Assembly: GCF_902806685.2 (NCBI RefSeq)
Contig: NC_048537.1
Coordinates: forward strand, 14,530,720 to 14,594,719
DNA: 64,000 nt
Direction of reading: 5' to 3'
Origin: Maniola hyperantus
Taxonomy: Eukaryota > Arthropoda > Insecta > Lepidoptera > Nymphalidae
Positions within the stretch are counted from its first letter, which is position 1. Each line of letters begins with the position of its first letter. This document shows positions 1 through 10,568 of the stretch, in pieces. The translations under genes were made by a program, and so were the position numbers. The notes beneath the pieces were generated by a model. The model searched no databases. It saw only the letters and a list, made by a program, of their open reading frames with translations, and was not told the origin of the DNA.

Positions 1-497
1 CGAGTATCTACGTATGAAGCCTACAATAATAATATATATTCTGTATTGTTAAACGCCGATATAGCGATATGATTATAAGTTCCGACTTCATGCGTAATTA
101 TCAATTCATACCTATTGCTATGTAAACAAACTTTGCATTTTAAATGTTATGATATTATTGTAATTAGATGATATACCTATCCACAATATTTCTAATAAAA
201 GGTGATTTGAAAATCACAATCAACCCTTTTCGCATAACATCATGACGTCTATCTAATAAACGCCTGTAGACTGCAGTCATGGCCTTGCGTCCTGGATTCG
301 AGTAGGTATTTCACGAGAAAATTTTTCCTTTTCAAATAAATCCAATATAACTTAATTTATTATTACTTTAAATAAATAAATAAACATTTTTTATTCCTTA
401 TCCCTTATTTCTTTACTATTATTCAATAAATAAATTACGTAACAGCTTTTAAGAAACTAGGAAGGCGATTTTCGACTTCGGACTGTCGTATAACATA
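1..497. other. AT-rich stretch with no recognised feature
   Basis: I see only AT-rich sequence with A/T runs (about 340-440). There is no credible open frame, tRNA-like box pair or repeat boundary until the first HEL-A terminus. Confidence 0.6.
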
Positions 498-709
498 CTA
501 GCTTATGCTCGCGACTTCATTCGCGCGGATTACACAAATTTCAAACTCCTATTTTACCCCCTTAGGGGTTGAATTTTCAAAAATCCTTTCTTAGGGGACA
601 TCTACTTTATAATCGCTATCAGCATGCCAAATTTCAGTCTGATCTGTCCAGTAGTTTGAGCAGTGCGTTGATAGATCAGTCAGTCACCTTTTCCTTTTAT
701 ATATTTAGA
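498..709 (-). mobile_element. HEL-A Helitron-like element, tandem copy 1
   Basis: On the minus strand this begins TCTAAATATATAAAAGG and ends in a small GCG-rich hairpin followed by CTAG. The body holds the family's landmarks in order: a GACT microsatellite, a TATCAACGCA block, an AACCCCTAAGGGG block, and the GCGxxCGAAGTCGCGAGCATAAGCTAG-type end (here with changes in the hairpin). The base before it is A, as expected for Helitron insertion between A and T. It carries no transposase and is non-autonomous. Copy 2 follows with no intervening base. Confidence 0.75.
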
Positions 710-933
710 CTAGCTTATGCTTGCGACTTCGTCCGCGTGGATTACACGAAATTCAAACTTCTATTTCACCCCCTTAGGGGTTGAATTTTCAAAAATCCTT
801 CCTTAGCGGATGCCTACGTCATAATAGCTATCTGCATGTCAAATTTCAGCCCGATCCGTCCGGTAGTTTGAGCTGTGCGTTGATAGATCAGTCAGTCAGG
901 CAGTCAGTCACCTTCTCCTTTTATATATTTAGA
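710..933 (-). mobile_element. HEL-A Helitron-like element, tandem copy 2
   Basis: The same block order as copy 1, with a slightly longer GTCA microsatellite. Its CTAG 3' terminus abuts the TC 5' terminus of copy 1, and its own 5' terminus abuts the CTAG of copy 3. The 71- and 100-residue open frames over this region are incidental. Confidence 0.78.
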
Positions 934-1141
934 CTAGCTTATGCTCGTGACTTCGTCCGCGTGGACAATACAAATTTCAAACCCCTATTTCACCCCTTTA
1001 GGTGTTGTATTTTCAAAAATCCTTTCTTAGCTAATGCCTACGTCACAATAGCTATCTGCAGCCCGATCCGTCCAGTAGTTTGAGCTGTGCGTTGATAGAT
1101 GAGTCAGTGAGTCAGTCATATTTTCCTTTTGTATATTTAGA
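934..1141 (-). mobile_element. HEL-A Helitron-like element, tandem copy 3
   Basis: Last unit of the head-to-tail triplet; the base after it is T, so the whole array keeps the A|element|T insertion signature. Relative to copy 2 it lacks part of the block around the CATGCCAAATTTC motif (near 1060), so it is an internally deleted sister rather than an exact duplicate. Confidence 0.75.
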
Positions 1142-1444
1142 TTAAGTATAAGTAGATCATAAGATCTTAGAATTTCGGTGAAAGCTTCAATGTTAATCTC
1201 CCAATGTAAAAATCATTATCTCAGTCGTCCTAATTTCGCAAGCTGCCCTGGAGTGCCTGCCTACACGTCTGTGCTTAGATATAATCGGTTTTATTATTAT
1301 GACCTTACTTAGTACAATAATATTTTGTTGCGTGTAGCAATATTGTGTAGTCTTTCTCACGGTGCGCTCCGTGCCGAGATTCGGATTTGTGAGTAATACT
1401 GTAAGTAGGTAGGTAGGTAGGTACTTACGTGAAATGATAGTTTT
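1142..1444. other. Unique flank of the 54-bp array with short GTAG microsatellite
   Basis: No gene is seen. A GTAG run (about 1403-1422) precedes the motif ACTTACGTGAAAT, which recurs with the same spacing at 2536-2551 beside a diverged copy of the 54-bp unit. Confidence 0.6.
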
Positions 1445-2308
1445 CAATGTGTGCCTACAATTGATCCATGCGTATGACGCAGCTGACATACTGAACTGCA
1501 ATGTGTGCCTACAATTGATCCATGCGTATGACGCAGCTGACATACTGAACTGCAATGTGTGCCTACAATTGATCCATGCGTATGACGCAGCTGACATACT
1601 GAACTGCAATGTGTGCCTACAATTGATCCATGCGTATGACGCAGCTGACATACTGAACTGCAATGTGTGCCTACAATTGATCCATGCGTATGACGCAACT
1701 GACATACTGAACTGCAATGTGTGCCTACAATTGATCCATGCGTATGACGCAGCTGACATACTGAACTGCAATGTGTGCCTACAATTGATCCATGCGTATG
1801 ACGCAGCTGACATACTGAACTGCAATGTGTGCCTACAATTGATCCATGCGTATGACGCAGCTGACATACTGAACTGCAATGTGTGCCTACAATTGATCCA
1901 TGCGTATGACGCAGCTGACATACTGAACTGCAATGTGTGCCTACAATTGATCCATGCGTATGACGCAATTGACATACTGAACTGCAATGTGTGCCTACAA
2001 TTGATCCATGCGTATGACGCAGCTGACATACTGAACTGCAATGTGTGCCTACAATTGATCCATGCGTATGACGCAGCTGACATACTGAACTGCAATGTGT
2101 GCCTACAATTGATCCATGCGTATGACGCAGCTGACATACTGAACTGCAATGTGTGCCTACAATTGATCCATGCGTATGACGCAGCTGACATACTGAACTG
2201 CAATGTGTGCCTACAATTGATCCATGCGTATGACGCAGCTGACATACTGAACTGCAATGTGTGCCTACAATTGATCCATGCGTATGACGCAGCTGACATA
2301 CTGAACTG
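1445..2308 (+). repeat. 54-bp minisatellite, 16 copies
   Basis: Exactly 16 head-to-tail units of 54 bp (864 bp). By eye 14 units are identical; unit 5 (1661-1714) has one substitution and unit 10 (1931-1984) two, all in the GACGCAGCTGAC segment. Because 54 is a multiple of three and the unit lacks stops in three frames, the array gives three long open frames (298 aa plus; 391 and 301 aa minus) of 18-residue repeats. None has coding support beyond being open, so I call this DNA repeat, not gene. Unit homogeneity implies recent amplification or active homogenisation. Confidence 0.95.
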
Positions 2309-2377
2309 TAGATATAGTAACTGCAGGTAAGTAATAAGGAAAATATCAAAATATCCTGAGGCTACCATACCTGAGAG

Positions 2378-2527
2378 TTCTCCATAATGATTTCAAAGAT
2401 TTGTGAAAAGTGCCAATCCGTACTTGGCTAGCCTGGTAGACTATGGCCAAAACCCCTTCTCATTCTGAGAGGTAAACCGTAATTTAAAGTGAGCCGGTGA
2501 TTGGCTGATGATGATGATGATGATGGC
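2378..2527 (+). mobile_element. SINE-1 3' half with (GAT)n tail
   Basis: Contains the family blocks GAGAGTTCTCC, CCAATCCG, GGTAGACTATGGCCAAAACC and CTCATTCTGAGAGG, then GAGCCGGTGAT and a short GAT repeat. The tRNA-like head is missing, typical of 5' truncation or a chimeric break. Full copies are at 51095 and 51748. Confidence 0.75.
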
Positions 2528-2530
2528 TGT

Positions 2531-2612
2531 AGGTAGGTACTTACGTGAAATTACAATTTTCACTGTGTGCCCACATGAAATTGACCCATGTGTGTATAAC
2601 GCAGCGTATGAA
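2531..2612 (+). repeat. Diverged single copy of the 54-bp unit with its left flank
   Basis: GTAGGTAGGTACTTACGTGA followed by a TTTTCA-TGTGTGCC-type segment and ACGCAGC matches 1410-1490 in order, with substitutions and an insertion near 2570. This shows the array's left flank plus one unit exist as a separate older duplicate. Confidence 0.7.
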
Positions 2613-3234
2613 AAGGTATAAAGCAAAGCAAGGAATTATTTTTATTTTATTTTTTATTTTTATTATTCATGTACTAAAAATTGTTTATTGAATTAGTTTT
2701 GGACCAAAGCTTTCTTTTCTCTTATCTACCGAAAAAATAATCGAATGGAACCAAAGATGTTGCCGATGGGAAGTCTCATGGGCACACCGTATTATTTTTA
2801 TAAACCGTAGGCAATTAATGTAAGCAAGCCTCTATTTAATATTGTGATTAAAATATGTAATCCTTCTACGTCCAACACTGCATAATAAAATAATCTAAAC
2901 AAAAACATTGACTGACAGCCATCGTTACATTAATGAACGACCTTAGGCTATTTTATAATATACCTAACGTAAGTAATATACATCTTAATTACCTCTCATG
3001 ATAGTTTATATGAGTTTTATGCACTTTAAATCTGTCTTACCTTGTACTAGGCAAAAAAGTTCAAACAGATTCGGTGGGAAAGACCTCGCTTGAACAAATT
3101 TCGAGCCAACCTTTTCCCGTGTTAAAACATAGATATACAGTGATAACCAAGATAGACTACAGTCATACCTACTATGATTTATGATCCGCAATACAGCTAC
3201 ACGACAAAAAGTGTCCCAGACAATTTATTATCTT
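2613..3234. other. No recognised feature
   Basis: AT-rich sequence. I see no coding frame beyond 61 aa, no tRNA box pair and no repeat shared with the rest of the window. Confidence 0.55.
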
Positions 3235-3235
3235 T

Positions 3236-3345
3236 AACATCATCCTCAGCATCTCAACCTATCGCCATTCGCCAGCCCACAACTGAGCACGTATCTCCTC
3301 TTAAAATGAGAAGGGCAAGGCCATATCTGGCTATAGTTCATACAA
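3236..3345 (-). mobile_element. Diverged SINE-1 fragment
   Basis: Reads as the reverse complement of the SINE-1 3' half: CATCATCCTCAGCATCTCAA, then TATCGCC, GAGCACGTATCTCCTCTT, GAGAAGGGCAAGGCCATAT. Many substitutions; an old copy. The 69-aa frame across it is incidental. Confidence 0.55.
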
Positions 3346-3384
3346 TTTTGAGCATAGGTTTTCCGAACCAGTTGCAGTGGTAGA

Positions 3385-4480
3385 TTCAGTGACGCTTCAA
3401 AAGCACTTTACAGTCCAGGCCTAAAATAAAGCATTTACTGGCCGAGTAGTAATTTTGGTAGGCCGAGGCGAAGCCAAGGTCGTCCGAAGTAGGTAATTCC
3501 GAAAAGACGAGGCACCAGTCGAGTCTTTTTAAACTAAAAGAGGTTGGTAATTGTTAATTCGGCCGAGTACTTTTCTTCCATTTGCAAGGAAAGAATAAAA
3601 AATAATTGAGGAAACAAAGTTGTAGTTCTTACGAAAATGTATATAGATATCATAGGTACATACCTAATAAAAAAATGAAAAATAATATTGAAAAAGATAA
3701 AAGAAAAAATTAATAAAAAAGAAAAAATTCAAAACATTAAAAATAAAATTAAAATAATTAGTAATAAAAATATATACATAAAAATATACTTATAAAATTT
3801 TATAAAAACAAAAATAAAAAAGTAATATTATTATTATTTTGTAAAAAAAATATTAATAGGTAGGTATTATTTGAAAAGAAAGTAAAGAGACCTTAAACCT
3901 TACACTGCATGTAGGCGGAATGCCACAATCCCAGACTTTCTAGCTAGTTATCCTAATCTGACTAATAGGTAGGTATTCATCGCTATGAAAATAAAAATGT
4001 TTTTCACAATGGAAAATCTCGGCTTTTTTACATAGGCAATCCCCCCAATAAATGAAAAAGTACATAAATACTTATTGAAGTGCAACATCAAACATATTTA
4101 CCTAGTTAAGGGAAGCTAAAGTATCTTCGGTTTTTTACATCGACGTGTGACCAAATAAGAAATAATCTTAACCAAACAATATTTGACCTTAGCGTGACTC
4201 CGTAGAGTATCTAACGCGTATGACATTGCCGAAAAAAACTAAACATACGGGCACACAAGCATTCTTTGTGCAAGTCTAGCCGCTAACCTTGGCAATGATG
4301 GACGATTTTTTGACGCGAAAAAAACCGCGTCCGGTGAATTTACCTAACTTTTTGCCTTGACTTCTTGGAACGAGCTTTTAGGTTTAGGTAATACATTCCG
4401 GGCTAAGCTGCTATTCTCTACACCGCAATCTCGCTTTCAACGCTAACCAAGCGGCGAATTTAACATAAATATAATGAAAC
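3385..4480. other. Non-coding stretch with A-rich low-complexity core
   Basis: About 3600-3870 is almost pure A/T with AAAATAAAA-type repeats. Around 3440-3570 a GC-richer patch (GGCCGAGTAG, GGCCGAGGCGAAGCC) looks like a repeat fragment but has no second copy here. No gene seen. Confidence 0.5.
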
Positions 4481-4698
4481 TATAGCTGATGCCCGCGTCA
4501 TCGTACGCGTGGATTTAGGTTTTTTTAAATCCTGTGGGAACTCTTAAATTTTCTGGGATAAAAAGTAGCCTATATCCTTTCCCGGGTTGCAAGCTACCTT
4601 TGTACCAAATTTCGTCAAAATCGAACGGTTGAGCCGTAAAAAGCTAGCGGACAGACAGACAGACAGACACACTTTCGCATTTATAGTATTAGTATGGA
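4481..4698 (-). mobile_element. HEL-B Helitron-like element
   Basis: On the minus strand: TCCATACTAATACTATAAATGC-type 5' end, a CTGT microsatellite, the CGAAATTTGGTAC block, the AGGCTACTTTTTATCCC block, and a degraded 3' hairpin ending CTATAG instead of CTAG. Complete length for the family (~215 bp), older than the clean copies at 11626 and 27783. Confidence 0.7.
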
Positions 4699-4699
4699 A

Positions 4700-5338
4700 G
4701 TATGGATTTGAGAGCGCAGTTTCTTGCTGATTCTTCTGGGTAGGACACCATTTACTTGACGATTCGAAAACACTTTCTAACAATATAATTTGGAAAAGAA
4801 ACTTTTCTATTCCATTCTAGATAAGGATAAACCTTTTTTTATATACTTGCTTAATTTTGTAAACAGGAACATGGAGATAACAAATATGACAAAATGTTCC
4901 TTTTCTGACATGTTTATTGTGTGCCGTAAAGTAATAAAAATATTTGTAACTTAAAGCTCCTAGGGTGATTTTATATTGATTTTCCTCCAGGAACAGCATT
5001 TAAACGGCCAACACACCTGATTAGACTGAACGTACCCGGTAGTCATTTCAGAGATGTTTCGATAGCGAATTCATCGGCTAATGCAGAGTTCTACAGAATA
5101 ACTTAGCTGTTAGTTTAGGTTTTATAGCCAACGTATGGCTTTCAGATGCCATAATTTTATGGAGATAATGATCTGATGGTCGAGCAAGTTGCGCTATCGG
5201 ACCCCCATTATTTTGGCTACCGATGGTAAAAATGCCTAATTAATTAGAAATATTTCCAAGAAATTGATATTGGTCTGTGGATCTGTGTGAATTTCGAAAG
5301 ACAAATGTTTTCAAAAGGTTCTTAATAGTTTGACTTGT
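4700..5338. other. No recognised feature
   Basis: AT-rich; only short open frames of no recognisable character. Confidence 0.5.
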
Positions 5339-5339
5339 T

Positions 5340-5480
5340 GATAATCAGCATCATCATCACCATCATCCCATTGCTGGCTCACTACAGAGCACGGGGTTTG
5401 GCCATAGTCTGGCCAAGTGCGAACATTCTGGAGAACTCTCAGGCACGTAGGTTTCGTCACAATGTTTTCCTTCATCGTGT
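5340..5480 (-). mobile_element. SINE-1 fragment, minus strand
   Basis: Reverse complement of the SINE-1 3' half: (CATCAT)n, TTGCTGGCTCACTACAGAGC, GCCATAGTCTGGCC, GGAGAACTCTCAGGCA, ending at the TTTTCCTTCATCGTGTTAA block. Lacks the tRNA-like head. Confidence 0.75.
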
Positions 5481-6224
5481 TAATAATATTATATTGTAAT
5501 TCAGTCAAAATTGATGGGTATTTTATTTATGGTTAAAAATTTGCAGACGAGTGGTTTGGATGAGAATTGGCAATAGATGATTATGGTACCACTGATAGCA
5601 TCTGATGATGGAGGTTGGAGGTGGAAATTCGAACTACCTGTAAGCACTTTTCAAAAACTAAGTAGGTACAATGACAAGAGCTTGATGATGGAGATATAGG
5701 GTGGGCACAGGAATATGTGGTACCAATAGTGGCATAGGCAGGGTAGTCGTGTTTGGAGTTTGTACAGTTAATTAAAATTAAATTAAATTATTAATTAAAT
5801 AAAATTTTAAAAATGGTATTTTCTAAAAAGTAAAATAAAGAGAATTGAAATTCAATTTGACTTTGAAATAAGTAGTTTTTTACTTATCATGTAATTTTTT
5901 TGTATTTAGTATTTATTTGATAAAATATTTTGACATCGTCTACGAGTAAAAGACAGCCGCATAAACTGAACGCCTGAAAAGTTGAGCGTCGAATGAGTTA
6001 GCAAAGGTTATAGAATAATATTAATTATAGTTAGTAGGTATACCTAGTCTTAAACACAGATAGAATATAATAAAATATTAAGTACTTCTACATTTACTAC
6101 AGTGATTTGATGATTTTGACCATCAATCAGTGATTGTAACCAGGTGCAAAATTGACTTGAAAAAAACAAGTAACAAAACAACAAAGTGGATTACAAATTA
6201 ATCGATACAGCGTTTAACTCAAGA
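5481..6224. other. No recognised feature
   Basis: Includes a TTAAAT-rich patch near 5765-5830. No gene or repeat boundary is seen. Confidence 0.5.
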
Positions 6225-6230
6225 TAAAAC

Positions 6231-6960
6231 ATTTAACTGTTACTTACAACCATTAACGCACCTCCGCACATAGGCATGCAGATAACAAAGCCCGATAGCT
6301 TAATCTAAAGCGTATATCTCAATATCTAAAGGCTCTTACAGACGTACAGCATGCCGCTGAATGACGGTAGAATTAACTACAAAGTGACGGCATTTGTCAA
6401 AAAGACGTGGCTACGGCTATCGCTGACACTTGCAGTTTTACCGTAACGCGTAGGCAATAAAGCCCTTAACTCTAGACCAAACAGTTAGGTACCTGTTAAA
6501 GCACGATAGCTTAATCTCACATGATTGGCATGTGTAAGAGAGAGAGAATTAATTGCAAAGTGGCGGCAGCCGGAAAAAACATCACCGTACTTGTACTTAC
6601 AATAAAATTATAACGTGAGGCGTATGCGATAAACCACTTAACTTACTTAGTACTAACTTAACTCTAGACAAAACAGTTAACTGTCACGCCTTTACACATA
6701 CGTAGACATGCAGATCTTAGCGTCCATAGAGATGAATGGTATGTCGCGGACGGTAGGTACAATTAATTACAAGATGACGACAGCTGGTGACTAGACGTGA
6801 ACATTTGCAGATGTAACGTGAGACGTAGGCGATTAAGCCCTTACCTACTTTAGACCAAACAGTTACCTGTTACAGCTACTAACGTGCCTCACACATAGGC
6901 ATGCAGATAACAAAGCTGAGCATTTATAATATCTGCTGCGGTTGAAATTTGCGGTACTGT
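6231..6960 (+). repeat. Degenerate tandem array A, ~190-250 bp period
   Basis: The landmark AAACAGTTA (variants) recurs near 6232, 6479, 6672 and 6856; CACATAGGCATGCAGATAAC occurs at about 6268 and 6892 with a diverged form near 6700; a TAATTACAA-GTGACGGCA-type block recurs at 6370, 6550 and 6760. Units are clearly diverged, so this is an old array. No coding potential. Confidence 0.7.
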
Positions 6961-6965
6961 TCGTC

Positions 6966-7660
6966 TGTAAGAGCTCTTATGTTGAGATCATGGCTTCAAA
7001 TTCGTCTCGTGACTTATTAATGACCTGCGGTGCTTATACTGATACTTCAACGGGTATATCAATATTGCTTCTCTAAGGGCTGTTATTGATACTTGCCGTT
7101 GGTCGACTGTAGTTGACACTTAGATAACTGCGGTCGAACTTTGCGGTTGCTGTTAGTCTGTAAGAGCCTTATGCTGAGATCATGGCTTCAGATTCGTCTC
7201 GTGACTTATTAACTACCTGTGGTGCCAATGCGAATACTTCAACGGGTATATCAATATTGCCTCTCTGAAAGCTGTCATAGATCCTTGATGTTGGTGGACT
7301 GTAGTTAACGCAAAGACAACTGCGTTCCAACTTTTTGCGGCGGTTGCTGTTAGTCTGTAAGGGCCTTATGCTGAGGTCATGGCTTCAGATTCGTCTCGTG
7401 ACTTATTAACTACCTGTGGTGCTAATGCGGATACTTCAATGTGGACATCAATATTGCCTCTCTGAGAGCTGTCATATCATACATCCTCGATGTTGGTCGA
7501 CTGTAGTTACCGCGAAGACAACTGCGGTTGTACTGCGAGTCTGTAAGAGTCCTTATGCTGAGATCATGGCTTCAGATTCGTCTCGTGACTTATTAACTAC
7601 CTGTGGTGCTAATGCGGATACTTCAACGGGTATATCAATATTGCCTCCTACAGAGTTTTT
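6966..7660 (+). repeat. Degenerate tandem array B, ~190 bp period, 4 units
   Basis: The block TGGCTTCA(G/A)ATTCGTCTCG starts at 6991, 7183, 7380 and 7567 (spacings 192, 197, 187). Each unit continues CGTGACTTATTAA, GGTGCTAATGCGGATACTTC and GGTATATCAATATTGCC. Identity between units 2-4 is high. A 98-aa open frame starting at 7416 is only the tail of the array. Confidence 0.8.
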
Positions 7661-7661
7661 G

Positions 7662-8094
7662 GCTTCCTTTGTTGTACGATCAATTGTTTTTTGTATCCGA
7701 TTAGATTTTTAATTGCTAGTTTGACATTTGCATTGTGTTGGAAAATAATGAGTTTTTTTGGGTGTTTGTATAATATTTTGGATTTGCTACTTCAAGTTTG
7801 TACCGTTAAAGTGAACATAGATAATCAAGCTTAACCAAGTAAGAAGTCTTCATCACCATCTTATATTTTAATCTCCTTGAAGATTTTACGGTATCCTTCG
7901 ATTACAACTAACTAGGATTCTACTATGGAACTAAAGTTATACTCACTAGAATTATGTAAAGCTGTTTAAAAATGAATACTGACTAATTAATACGTAGTAG
8001 TAATTAATTGCAAAAGATGGCAGATGAATACGGTAATTTATTTTAAAATATGTATAAAAGAATAGTACCTAACATAGAATAAGTCAACAGACTA
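7662..8094. other. No recognised feature
   Basis: Unique-looking sequence after array B; no coding frame or repeat seen. Confidence 0.5.
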
Positions 8095-8305
8095 TAACTA
8101 ATGCCCGCGACTTCATCCTATTCAATTAGGAATTAGGTTTTAATACCACGAAAACATTGATTTTCGGGGATAAAAAGTATCTAATGTCGAGGATACAAAG
8201 CTATTTCTGTACCAAATTCATACTAAGATCGATTTAACGGATGTGCTGTGAAAACTTTGCAACAGACATACAGAGACATTTTTACAATAATACTATATAT
8301 ATAAT
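8095..8305 (-). mobile_element. Diverged HEL-B element
   Basis: In plus-strand reading the order is AATGCCCGCGACTTCATCC, GGATAAAAAGTATCTAATGTC, GCTATTTCTGTACCAAATTC, ACAGACATACAGAGACA: the HEL-B block order with many substitutions and a lost CTAG. Confidence 0.55.
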
Positions 8306-8640
8306 GGTTATAAAATAGATTTGCCAGTCACCAATTTTAGGTCATTGCTTAAACGATTTTAAGTACAACAAAATTGAAATACCTGACGTTCACACTCAGC
8401 TACAAAGTGTAGCTAAAGAAGTACCCGTAAGACGATTACTGTACCTACAGTTAAAATCTGCGAACGAGGTCGTGTGTGACTGCAATTTAGTTCATAGAGA
8501 GGCTTTGTACTATTCAATACAGCTGCGGATATATCCGACATCGCACAACTATAATAGCTATATAGGAAGATCTATGATTATAGCTGTACAATGAAATACA
8601 ATTAAGTAATTTCTGTATTAGTAAACAACTCATTATCATT
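8306..8640. other. No recognised feature
   Basis: AT-rich; nothing shared with other parts of the window. Confidence 0.45.
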
Positions 8641-8800
8641 TATTTTATTTTATTTTATTTACACTTTATTGCACACAACACAAAGTAAACATTGAAAAAA
8701 CACAATACAGAATCTTAATCTAATAGATGTAGCATGCAAAGGCGGCCTTATCGCTAAAGCGATCTCTTCCAGGCAACCTTTGACGAAAGGAATCACGAAA
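8641..8800 (-). mobile_element. LINE 3'-end fragment (second LINE type)
   Basis: On the minus strand this reads GGAAGAGATCGCTTTAGCG, ATAAGGCCGCCTTTGCATG, then a T-rich segment, GTGCAATAAAGTGTAAATAA and (AATAA)n. That is the look of a LINE 3' UTR with an AATAAA signal and A-rich tail. A related shorter piece is at 44810-44885 (GGTAGAGATCTCTCATAGAG). The clade is not determined. Confidence 0.5.
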
Positions 8801-8880
8801 GCACGGGTTGGTGCGGCAGCCGAAAATGGCCCTAGGTATATTAAAAATTAGACTACATACACAGTACATTCTAATAATAC

Positions 8881-9088
8881 ATCATCATCATCATCAGCCT
8901 GTGGACGTCCATTGTTGGACATAGGCCTTCCCTAAAGAGCGCCACCACACCCGGTCCTCATGCCTTCCTCATCCAGCCAGTCCCTTTATATCGTCGCTCC
9001 AGCGTACTGGAGGGCGTCCCACACTACGCTTGCTTAAACGCGGTCTCCACTCAAGGACTTTCCGGCTCCAACGGCCATCGCCTCTTAG
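8881..9088 (-). mobile_element. RTE-type LINE 3' end, subfamily 2
   Basis: Starts in plus reading with (CATCAT)n, then GCCTGTGGACGTCCATTG and TTGGACATAGGCC, continuing upstream in the minus-strand sense through the arginine/tryptophan-rich C-terminal coding tail (LEWRPR.. SVGRPP-type region). It lacks any catalytic reverse-transcriptase motif. Related to 47660-47866, and distinct from the QQWTSIG type. Confidence 0.65.
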
Positions 9089-9177
9089 GTCTTACAAACG
9101 ACTAGGTATACTTAAGTAATAAACTAATAATAGTGGGACGAGCTAGCTTTCTATAAAGTATACAGTATCTGCTACTA

Positions 9178-9470
9178 TTTTTTTTATTCAGATACAAGTT
9201 AGCCTTTGACTGCAATCTCACCTGATGGTAAGTCTAAGGTGGGAGCGGGCTAACCTGGAAGGAGTATGGCACTTTTTATGAAACCCATACACCTTAGGTT
9301 TCTACACTTGGCGGCACGGCTTTGCCGGTAGGGTGGTAACTAGCCACGGCCGAGCTCCCACCAGACCAGACTAGAAATTTAGAAATTATAAAATTCCAAA
9401 TCCCTGCCAGGAATCGAACCCGGGACCTCCCAGTAATAAGACCACAGCGCTTACCACTGCGCCAGGGAGT
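9178..9470 (-). mobile_element. SINE-2, full length
   Basis: Minus strand, 5' to 3': tRNA-like head with box A TGGCGCAGTGGTAAG (9455-9469 region) and box B GGGTTCGATTCC (about 9413-9424), then GTCTGGTGGGAGCTCGGCCG, TACCGGCAAAGCCGTGCCGC, and the tail AACTTGTATCTGAATAAAAA. Box spacing and order support a polymerase III-transcribed SINE. The 3' end of an RTE fragment lies just beyond its head. Confidence 0.82.
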
Positions 9471-9500
9471 TCGTCGAACGCCTTCTAAAGGTTCTTCGTC

Positions 9501-9812
9501 GTCAATGGATAGAGATTGACTGCTGGACATGGATCTCTTGTACTTACAAGAGTTCCATGTCCACAGTACTTCCACAGGCTGCAGTCTTGTACCTCTTGGA
9601 TCCAGCGGGTCCCTGCGACTCGTTTGACATAATTTGTACACCAAGTGGGCTGTCTATACTCATTCTGGTGCAAGGTCGCCATTCCAACACCTTGTGACCC
9701 CAACATCTGTCGTTTGTTCAGACAGTGTGTGCCGCCCTATGCCGCTTCAGCTTTGTAACCGAGCTTCATCGATTACTTTGGTTCTTCTACGGATCTTCTC
9801 ATTTTTGATTTA
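9501..9812 (-). pseudogene. RTE LINE C-terminal fragment, minus strand
   Basis: The minus strand encodes a decayed version of the RTE C-terminus: a segment related to the RRTRV..., GPKVLEWRPR and TDDIRRVAGSRW blocks, ending near 9501 with the PAVNLYPLTT-like remnant of the QQWTSIG end. Frames change along its length. 5'-truncated and dead. Confidence 0.65.
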
Positions 9813-9831
9813 TACCTAAGCTGTTGTGTCC

Positions 9832-9932
9832 TGGATAAAATTACGTCGAACCATTGCTCCGCTACGATATGACAGTTTGAAGGACAAACCAACAAACAAA
9901 CGCACTTTTGTTTTTATAAAATTAGTAGGATA
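9832..9932 (-). mobile_element. HEL-C 5' fragment
   Basis: Plus-strand reading AAATTACGTCGAACCATTGC, then GAAGGACAAACCAACAAACA, CGCACTTTTG and AAATTAGTAGGA matches the 5' half of HEL-C. The CTAG half is missing. Confidence 0.55.
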
Positions 9933-10103
9933 CGATGAGATAAAACTTTAGATAGCTTCCATGAAGATGTTAGGTAGGTTTGAATCTTATCCTTTGGCAA
10001 ATCGTAGTTAGAATTTCACGTTTGGTTGGTTGCAACTTGCGAAGGACTTTAGATAGATTTAATCTCTCTTGGTCTTTGTACAATGAAGATCTTTTGTAAA
10101 GGA

Positions 10104-10341
10104 CTAGCTTATGCTCGCGACTTCGTCCGCGTGGACTAAACAAATTCCAAACCCCTATTTCACTCCCTTAGGGGTTGAATTTTCAAAAGTTCTTTCTTAG
10201 CGGATGCCTACGTCATAATAGCTATCTGCATGCCAAACTTCAGCCCGATACGTCCAGTAATTTGGGCTGTGCGTTGATAGATCAGTCAGTCAGTCAGTCA
10301 GTCAGTCAGTCAGTCTCCTTTTCCTTTTATATATTTAAAGA
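10104..10341 (-). mobile_element. HEL-A Helitron-like element
   Basis: Clean termini: A|CTAGCTTATGCTCGCGAC...AAGA|T. The 3' hairpin is intact (GCGACTTCGTCCGC in plus reading) and the microsatellite has about seven GTCA units. A 63-aa frame across it is a by-product. Confidence 0.8.
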
Positions 10342-10384
10342 TTTCGCAAACCACTGTGTGCGCTAAAAATGTAGGTAGCCTGTT

Positions 10385-10568
10385 GATAGCCCTACCGGCA
10401 AAACCGTGCCGCCAATCGATTTAGCGTTCCAGTACGATGCCGTGTAGCAACCAAAGGGATGGGTTTAATAAAAACTGCCGTACCTTCCAGGTTAACCCAC
10501 TTCCATCTTAGATTGCATCATCACTTACCACCAGGTGAGATTGCAGTCAAGGCCCTAGCTTGTATCTG
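10385..10568 (+). mobile_element. SINE-2, 5'-truncated
   Basis: Begins inside the GATAGCCCTACCGGCAAAAC block and runs through TTTAGCGTTCCAGTACGATG, CTTAGATTGCATCATCACTT and the ATCTGAATAAAAAAA tail. The head with both boxes is missing. It lies 45 bp after a HEL-A. Confidence 0.75.

Noticed and set aside
1445..2308. CRISPR array
   Set aside because: Units are contiguous and identical with no variable spacers, and the sequence is eukaryotic in character.
1193..2368. 391-aa, 298-aa and 301-aa proteins with 18-residue repeats
   Set aside because: All three frames over the same array are open because the unit is 54 bp without stops; openness is not independent evidence. There is no plausible start context, and the non-repeat parts are short.
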